From positions 86,869,361 through 86,933,360 of the forward strand of contig NC_073691.1 of NCBI RefSeq assembly GCF_029784155.1: a DNA stretch of 64,000 bases, written 5' to 3'. Origin of the DNA: Uranotaenia lowii. Taxonomy: Eukaryota > Arthropoda > Insecta > Diptera > Culicidae. How positions within the stretch are numbered: position 1 is the first letter of the stretch; each line of letters opens with the position of its first letter. Under the pieces are notes generated by a model. The model was given only the letters and a program-made list of their open reading frames with translations, was not told the origin of the DNA and did not search any database. The position numbers and the translations under genes are program-made. Positions 57,608-64,000 of this stretch are shown piece by piece.

Positions 57608-58660
57608 TCAATGTACTCTTTTTGGTGTTGTGGGATCTGGTAACTCTAATTTAGAGTCGAACCAGACACCCAAATACTTAAAACTAAAAGATTGAGTAAG
57701 AGTTCTACCCATCATAAGGAGCGCTATTTGAGGAGGGGAATGCTTCCTTGAAAAAACTACTAACTCGGTTTTACTAGGTGAAAACTCGATACCTAGATTC
57801 CTGGCCCAATGTGATAAGTTATTTAGAGTTTCTTGTAACGGAGGTTTTATTTGTGTGCCTGTTTTACCTATATGAACCACACAGTCATCCGCAAGCTGTC
57901 GTAGCGTGCAATTTTGTGCCATACAACTATCGATTTCTCGGACATAAAAGTTGTATAACAGGAGGCTTAAGCACGAGCCTTGAGGTAAACCCATGTAACT
58001 AATTCGTTCAACTTTGGCAACTTTTGAATGTCTGATGAAAGTGATGCTAACAGCCGTTCGTACCCTTGCCTCTACGGAATCCAAATTGTGTACTTGATAA
58101 TAGACTGTTTGATTCAACCCATTTATCCAGTCGAAAGAGAATCATTTTTTCGAGCAATTTCCGGAGACACGAGAGCATTGCAATCGGCCTATACGAATTG
58201 TAATCAGAAGCTGGTTTTCCCGGTTTTAGGATGGCGATGACTTTCACTTGTCTCCAGTCATGCGGAACAATGTTCAGTTCCAAACACTTATTGAATAAAT
58301 TCTATAAACGTTTTTTAGCTGAATCTGGTAGATTCTTCAACAAGTTGAATTTGATTCTATCCAGTCCGGGAGCTAAATCGTTGCAGGACCAGAGCGCAAG
58401 TGAAAGCTCGACCATCGAGAATTGATCCTCCGTTTCGCAACTATTCTCTGTATCCCGATATGTTTTCAGAGCTGGTGCTGCGTCCGGACAGACCTTTTTC
58501 GCGAACTTACATAGCCATCGACTCGAGCTTTTCTCACTTTCGTTCAAGGAGGTGTGATTACGCATGTTTCGTGCTATTGCGAAGAGACGTTTCTCGAGAT
58601 AACCCATCCACGAATCGCCGCCAGTATCCAATTTTCTAGGCCTTGATTAAGTTCTTGAAT
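57608..58660 (-). pseudogene. LINE reverse transcriptase, I/R1/LOA group, decayed
   Basis: On the minus strand, in order: a pre-RT region with LALWSCNDLAPGLDRI, WRQVKVIAILKPGKPASDYNSYRPIAML (RT fingers; frame 58283-58047), FGFRRGKG, then GLPQGSCLSLLLYNFYV (motif B), RQLADDCVVHIG (LADD catalytic box) and FKYLGVWFDSKL (58117-57608). At least one frameshift separates fingers from palm, and motif A appears to be deleted. No endonuclease remains upstream and the thumb is truncated. Clade assignment is tentative. Confidence 0.8.
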
Positions 58661-59426
58661 TTGCGTTCTAAAGCTAAGTAACGCTGGAACTTCTCTGGCA
58701 ATCCGATTCTGCGAAACTCCCTAAAATACTTGCAATAGATTTAAAAAAAAAACCTTCGAAAATGCATCAGAAAGCGCACAGAAACAATTGAATCATGTGA
58801 AAAACTAATTGCTGAACAGAATGATGTGCAAAGCTAAACGTTTAGATGACGAAAAAAAACCTGGATAACCCCCTTTTCCCCTAAATTTAAACGATATTTT
58901 GTTGAACTGGTAGCTGATATTGGTTTAAACATGATTGAGGCTCTTCTCATCGATTCAACAGTAATTTTCAAACTGATCTCGTTTGTTACAAGGAATATTT
59001 AGTTTTTTTCCAAGCATATTGCATGAATCTAGGGGAAAGTGGGAAAATTGGGATTGATCTTATTAACTGAGTTCTTCACATAATTGAACGTTTTTTTTTT
59101 GCAACCTTAGATGATGCTTTCGCAATTGGATATTTTAAATAATATCGCAAGAAATTATGAATGAATTTAAGGGAAATTGAAGCAGTGTACATCATTCGAT
59201 TGAATTTCAAATTATTTTAGACCTGTTTCATTCAATTTTGTGCATTTTTTGATGCAACGTCTTTTCTTATAATGATTTTTGTAACATATCGCTCAATTGA
59301 CGAATCAACGGAAAATCGGGGTGATTGCGGTTAATTTCGTAAGCTGTGCGCTAAGCAGTGTACTCCACTCGATTCAGCGACAAATTTACACTAAATCTCT
59401 CGGTTTAGCATTGTTTGTTGGCTATA
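58661..59426. other. No gene seen
   Basis: AT-rich spacer up to MITE A copy 2. Confidence 0.4.
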
Positions 59427-60404
59427 GGGGAGAATGAGGATACTTGATCCCTGGGGATACTTGATTCCTTAGCTATATCTCGAAACTGGAATGTCTTACA
59501 AAGATCAAATGTTCTAGAAAAATGTGCCAAAATGAGTAAAATAAAAATGCTTGTTGTTTAAAAAATTTTAACAAAATAATTTTTTGAGTAATTGAACTTT
59601 GTTTGAAAAATTTCACAAAATGTAACTTGAAGATCTTTTTTCATCATTTTAAAATGTTCCTTACATGGGAAAATTATGAAAAAAATATTTGTTCCAATGT
59701 ATTAATCGTTCGAGCTTAAAATGAACTTCATAATGCCATATTTTCAAAGTAATGGAAAACTCTCAACTTTTTTTCAAAAAAGTTTACTAAAATGTTGATT
59801 ATGGGTACAATTGATCCCCTAGAGTTGGGTTCAATTGATCCCCCTCTTCCAAACGGCATATTCTTTTTCTGAATTGATCGTTATGATTGCTGAGTACGAA
59901 ATTACTAATATTTATCCAAAAACTAATATTTATCAAACAATTGTCTGAAGAAAAGAGCAAAAATAATTAATTTTCTCTTAATTATAAAAAAATAGCGCCT
60001 TTATGTATGCAATGTTATTAGTGTTGAGACAAAGTTATAGAATTTTCTTCTTATGTCTGCTATAAATTGTGAAATGAGAACAAACATGACCAAAATAGTC
60101 AATTAACATTCTATCTTGGGGTTTTGTTTGATTTTTATACAAGGATTAGGGCTTTCTGAATAAAAGATCAAGTCTCCTTCAATAGGGGATCAAGTCTCCC
60201 CTAACTTAAGAAAAATCGAAATTTTTTTACTCCCACGAAAATGCTTCCAGTTCATCAACGGCTTCAAGTTTCGTTCTAATTTTTGAAGCATATAATCTTG
60301 AAGTTACAAGCTGTCAGAAAATGTCAAAGACGGCGAGTTGCTATATTTTTCCAAAAAGATATGGTGAAAATAAGAAAAGGGGATCAAGTATCCCCACTCT
60401 CCCC
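59427..60404. mobile_element. MITE family A, copy 2, 978 bp
   Basis: Same ends, order and orientation as 14330-15302, with scattered substitutions and indels. GCTATA precedes and TATAGC follows, so the target is a TA (or TATA). High identity between two copies 45 kb apart suggests fairly recent activity. Confidence 0.92.
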
Positions 60405-60874
60405 TATAGCTATTTCATTCTAATGCAAAAAAGCGACACGATCAGCTTGAAGATGTATAAATCTACCAAAAATGATCATTCTTCGTTATAAATGATCATT
60501 TTTGGATGTTGACTGCATTTATATAAAAAAAAATTTAAGTTTAGGGGAAAATTGTCAAAATGAGCCACTTGTCTTTGTAAAAACAAAAATTGGAGTACAG
60601 CAATCAACTAAGCCGCATTTGAAAATCAGAGAGATTTCTGCTTCAAAAAATTTTTGTAATACATCGTTTGACAATATCATCTAGTTGAAAATAATCGACT
60701 GAAAAACATGAGGGGCATTGAACTGGGAGAAATAAAAGGAAACCAATAAACGCGTTTGTTTTTCTTTTTTCATTTGAAACTCAATACGACCGAATGTTCA
60801 GCCGAATATTTGATGGCCGAATAGTTTATAAGGCAATGTATCTTCTTCAAGATACATCTCTATCACAAACTATA
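60405..60874. other. No gene seen
   Basis: AT-rich. The plus frame 60502-60684 has no recognisable motif. Confidence 0.4.
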
Positions 60875-61385
60875 CATTTTGATACCGTCAAACAAAGCAT
60901 CGTGCAACAACAGGGTTACAACATTTGTATAACACAACACTTATTTAATTTGAATTTTAATATAATGTAGTAAAATTAACATTGAATGATAACAAAATAA
61001 TGATGGCATAGCTTCTCACACCGTGAGATAGTTTTTCGTTCTCATAGAAAATTTAAAAAATTGAGCAATGGCTTAATGATGTCACCTACAAACTTGCTTT
61101 TATTATCCTATACCAATACTGTTGGTGTGAAAATATTTTTCGGACGATCACCATAATTTTTTAAATTATTATTTTTATAATTCAGTTACCAGTCTGGGCT
61201 AAAATGCAAATCAAAGATTCACCTTTGAATTTCGTTTCCATATGCTGATATTTGTTTGTTTTGCATCACGTGTTTGTTAATTGAAAAATGTGTTTTTGTA
61301 TTTTTTCTACCCCTAAATGTATGCAGCACTTATATGAGTTTTCTTTAAAAATCATTTTTGACAGATAAAAAAGGAATAATTTAAA
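60875..61385 (+). repeat. Dispersed repeat R, copy 3
   Basis: Begins near TACCGTCAAACAAAGCATCG and matches copies 1 (28150) and 2 (inverted, 31813-33420). It continues uninterrupted through CAGTCTGGGCTAAAATGC, CATATGCTGATA and CTACCCCTAAATGTATGCA, providing the empty-site view for the MITE that splits copy 2. Confidence 0.85.
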
Positions 61386-61424
61386 TCGATCAAACCAAAA
61401 ACTACTGCAGCTGATGTTTTTGTT

Positions 61425-61720
61425 GCAGGCTGAAATTGATCCTAGTCCTAGTACAAGAACTCATGTCAAATTTGGGCCAGATCGGATCACGGGAAGGGGT
61501 CGCTCAACGAGCCTTAAGTTTGTATGGGATTTTGAGACATTTTGTTCGGGAGAAACATGAAACACCAGTTTTTCATCAATTACTTTGGTTCCCGTCGGCC
61601 GATTTCTTTCAAAAGTGGTTTTTCTTAAAGCCCAAATTATGAAAAATATTTCATCCGAAGACCGCATTTCAATAAGAGTTAAGATAAGAAAGTTATTAGG
61701 CTTCAAAAATGGGCTAACTT
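61425..61720 (+). repeat. Diverged fragment of the palindrome-arm family
   Basis: Resembles 52950-53240: CTAGTACAAGAACTCATG, GGAAGGGGTCGCT, TTTTTCATCAATTACTTT, TTCTTAAAGCC and ATTTCAYCYGAAGAC occur in the same order. Frames in both copies translate to similar VFHQLL..FLKPKL peptides, so an ancestral coding region is conceivable. Confidence 0.7.
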
Positions 61721-61948
61721 TTTTAAGGATGGTCCTCTTTCGGAGGACAATGAATATTTTTTATATTTATAAAAATTATCGAAAATTTTCACTTAAACCA
61801 ATTATATTAAAATTGAGGCAGAATGCGCCAGACCACGTGTTTTACGCTAAAATGTAGGATGCCATTATCATATCATATCAAATTTCGTTCAGTTTCAAGT
61901 TTAAAAGGCGCACCAATGTTTGATTCGAAAAAATCATCTGCCGCTTAT

Positions 61949-62726
61949 TTGCCGCGATATCGCAGGAAGGATTGGGTTGATGATTAATACGTCCAAGACG
62001 AAGTACATGCTGGCCTGCGGATCCGAGTCCGACCGAACCCGCTTGTCCAGTAATAACAAGGTCACGATCGACGGCGACGAGCTGGAGATAGTCGAAGACT
62101 TTGTCTATCTCGGCTCACTGGTGACCGCAGACAATGACACCAGCCGTGAGATCCGGAGGCGAATTATCAGCGGAAGTCGTGCCTACTATGGACTCCACAA
62201 GCAACTGCGGTCGAGAAGACTTAGCCCTCGCACGAAGTGTAACCTGTATATGACGCTCATTAGACCGGTTGTTCTCTACGGGCACGAGACATGGATATTG
62301 CTCGAGGAGGACCTGCGTACACTCGGAGTATTCGAGCGACGAGTGTTAAGAACCATCTTTGGCGGCCTACAGGAGAACGGAGTGTGGAGGCGAAGGATGA
62401 ACCACGAGCTCGCGCGACTCTACGGCGAACCCAGTATCCAGAAGGTGGTAAAGGCTGGCCGGATACGCTGGGCGGGACATGTTGCGAGAATGCTGGACGA
62501 CTGTCCTGCAAAACAGGTGTTCGCTACGAATCCGGTAGGAACAAGACGAGCGGGGGCGCAACGAGCGAGGTGGTTAGACCAAGTGGAGTGTGATCTGGCG
62601 AACGTGGGGTGCCCTAGAAATTGGAGAACGGTTGCTATGAACCGAGTGAATTTTAGGAATTATGTTTGCAAGTTATGTCGTGAGACGGAATACTATGTAA
62701 ATAAAAATAAAAATTGCCGCGATATC
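61949..62726. repeat. 13-bp target-site duplication of the truncated LINE
   Basis: TTGCCGCGATATC is at 61949-61961 and 62714-62726, directly bordering the LINE fragment and its A-rich tail. Confidence 0.93.
61962..62713 (+). mobile_element. 5'-truncated LINE, RT C-terminal part, 752 bp
   Basis: One open frame continues from the left junction to a stop at about 62733, just past the tail. It begins past the catalytic box, with GLMINTSKTKYM (RT motif D/E region), YLGSLVT, LYMTLIRPVVLYGHETW, FERRVLRTIFGG, GRIRWAGHVARM and RARWLDQVECDL. This C-terminal layout is shared by RTE-like (JAM-type) and some I-group LINEs of mosquitoes; the clade is not certain. The GC-rich body ends in (AAATA)n. The intact frame and clear duplication indicate a recent insertion. 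Confidence 0.9.
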
Positions 62727-63916
62727 AGCCAATAAATTGAAATTTTGTTGCCTACTTGAAGGCGTTTTACCTATAAGGATATCAAAAAGTGTATTTCAAA
62801 AAGCGACATTTTCGGTACGTTTAGCAATAACAAGTGAGTTTTTGCCAAAGTATGCTTAGTTTACAAAAACGCGATAAACATGTTACTAAACGTTTAATTT
62901 TACAATCATTATATTCCATTTTTTCATTATAATCATCATTTCATTTCTGACCACCCTTCCGGTATGGTGCGTTCTGTTCTGTAGCTGGTTGAGTTTTTAA
63001 CAAGAATATCATCAAAATTGAGTTTTTATCGTTATTCTTCTTTCTAGTAAGACGTTAAATAGATCCCTGAATCATCGTAAACGTACAGTTCGGTTCTCAC
63101 ATGATTTTTGGCGCTGTAAATAGCGTTAATGCTTAACTGGTGTGTTCTGAACAGTTTTCCCCTACATTTTGCAGTCTTGTCCTCATATGTCAAGTTTGCG
63201 ACTCGCTTAGACCGAAAATATTTACGCATTGCCCCTTTAAATCTGCGGCCCTGGAAATGGTTAAAAATTCTTTTCACATTATAATGTGTTCGATCGGTGA
63301 ATCTTTGTGTTGATGCGCATCATATGCTTTCTTTATAAATAACGCATCAGATATGTTTCACAAATTTAAAAATATTTCTCAAAAAGAATAGTCTTGTACA
63401 TATTTCTGAAGTTTAGAAAAACATTTATTTTGCCGGGGAAATTCCGGCTTGCAGTCAATTTTTGTTTTTGCTCCAAAATAGACTGCAAGTCAGAATTTCT
63501 CCAGGAAAAATACTTTAGTCGATCCCCAAACATAGAAAAAGATTAATCAAAACTTAATGTCATCATTTGAATTTAATTCAATCATACCTAGTGAAAGGTT
63601 TCATAAAATATCCTCTGTAGGAATCTTTCACGACCAAAAAATATTGTTACAGTTCTACTTAGGATTTTACACTTCCAATTTTTTATTTCACTCACGTGAA
63701 AAGTGTACAACAAGTTCTGTCCGCAGCCCGGAATGTGAATGAAAACTGATGACTGCATCTCGAAACTCGCTAAAGGCACCGTTTGATATTTGAAATGATG
63801 TTGCAACGCGCCCGCCCGACTCTGCCTTTAAAAAGCAACTTGCATGTGTAGATACGTGACGACATACCCGCCACTTTCATCTCGCCGCCTGCAAAAGATT
63901 CGTTTAGCGAAGAAAA
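62727..63916. other. No gene seen
   Basis: AT-rich to 63750, then GC-richer. There is a short inverted match (CCGGGGAAATTCCGGCTTGCAG near 63432, CTGCAAGTCAGAATTTCTCC near 63483). A run of possible promoter sequence before 63917 includes CTTTAAAAAGC at about 63826, but no core promoter motif is certain. Confidence 0.35.
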
Positions 63917-64000
63917 ATGCCAACCGAAATACGACCGGAAATGTTATCCACATTTGAGTTTCCTGAAATGAATGCATCTGTGTATCGTTCTTTAGATATA
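63917..64000 (+). CDS. Possible start of a host gene, cut by the window edge
   Basis: ATG at 63917 in a favourable insect context (AGAAAAATG), with an in-frame stop just upstream (63904-63906), opens a frame that stays open for 28 codons to the window end (starting MPTEIRPEML). The preceding 150 bases are GC-richer and free of repeats known in this window. The protein is not recognisable from so few residues. A chance open frame of this length is quite possible. Confidence 0.25.
   Translation, partial: MPTEIRPEMLSTFEFPEMNASVYRSLDI

Noticed and set aside
1..64000. Endogenous viral sequence
   Set aside because: I looked for viral polymerase, capsid or glycoprotein motifs and LTR-retroelement gag-pol; all RT motifs seen are of LINE or PLE type.

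Overview
The window looks like AT-rich, transposon-dense dipteran DNA. A mosquito (probably culicine) is my best guess. The grounds are the mix of RTE, CR1/L2-type and other LINEs, Penelope-like elements (PLEs), TA-flanked MITEs, hAT-like and mariner-like elements, Helitrons, and repeats that resemble common mosquito families. The species is not proven. I recognise no complete host protein gene. The only candidate host coding sequence is a 28-codon open start at the right edge (63917-64000). Nearly all recognisable coding sequence belongs to transposable elements.

Layout. 1-4050: a TA-flanked inverted-repeat element (526-4050) holding a 245-bp tandem duplication and a nested MITE. 4760-12440: a minus-strand PLE (reverse transcriptase plus GIY-YIG endonuclease, with a degenerate hammerhead-like motif at its 3' end). 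It was split by a 2426-bp hAT-like element with an 8-bp target duplication, and by a 1.85-kb block carrying a CR1-like LINE. 12.4-14.0 kb: degenerate repeats and a foldback element. 14148-19680: a pogo/mariner-type non-autonomous element, itself hit by a 973-bp MITE and by a full-length RTE-clade LINE (16065-19481) with an intact 993-codon endonuclease/reverse transcriptase ORF. 19.7-24.5 kb: mostly non-coding, with a TIR element and a 1228-bp MITE containing two inverted tRNA-like modules. 25.1-30.4 kb: two decayed LINEs. 30.5-41.0 kb: AT-rich repeats, a three-copy dispersed repeat, nested MITEs, an internally deleted mariner (DD37D-type), and a satellite that reverses orientation midway. 41485-43447: a non-autonomous Helitron. 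43.4-48.8 kb: mostly non-coding, with a 44-bp perfect palindrome. 48804-51061: two near-identical truncated PLE copies, head to head, inside a GAATTCAG minisatellite, each ending in a hammerhead-ribozyme-like motif. 52389-55424: a giant palindrome with CACTA-type ends, interrupted by a 1.2-kb element. 55.7-57.0 kb: two Helitron-like units abutting head to tail. 57.6-62.7 kb: a decayed minus-strand LINE, a second full MITE copy, a third copy of the dispersed repeat, and a 5'-truncated LINE with a 13-bp target duplication.

Most insertions can be ordered by nesting: RTE in pogo-like element, hAT in PLE, mariner in MITE, Harbinger-like element in CACTA-like palindrome, MITE in dispersed repeat. 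The best candidates for unusual biology are the inverted PLE dimer with paired ribozyme motifs, the CACTA-ended palindrome with a GC-rich ORF-bearing insert, the MITE with mirror-image tRNA-like modules, and the 44-bp palindromic insertion. All calls come from reading the sequence; no database search was run.
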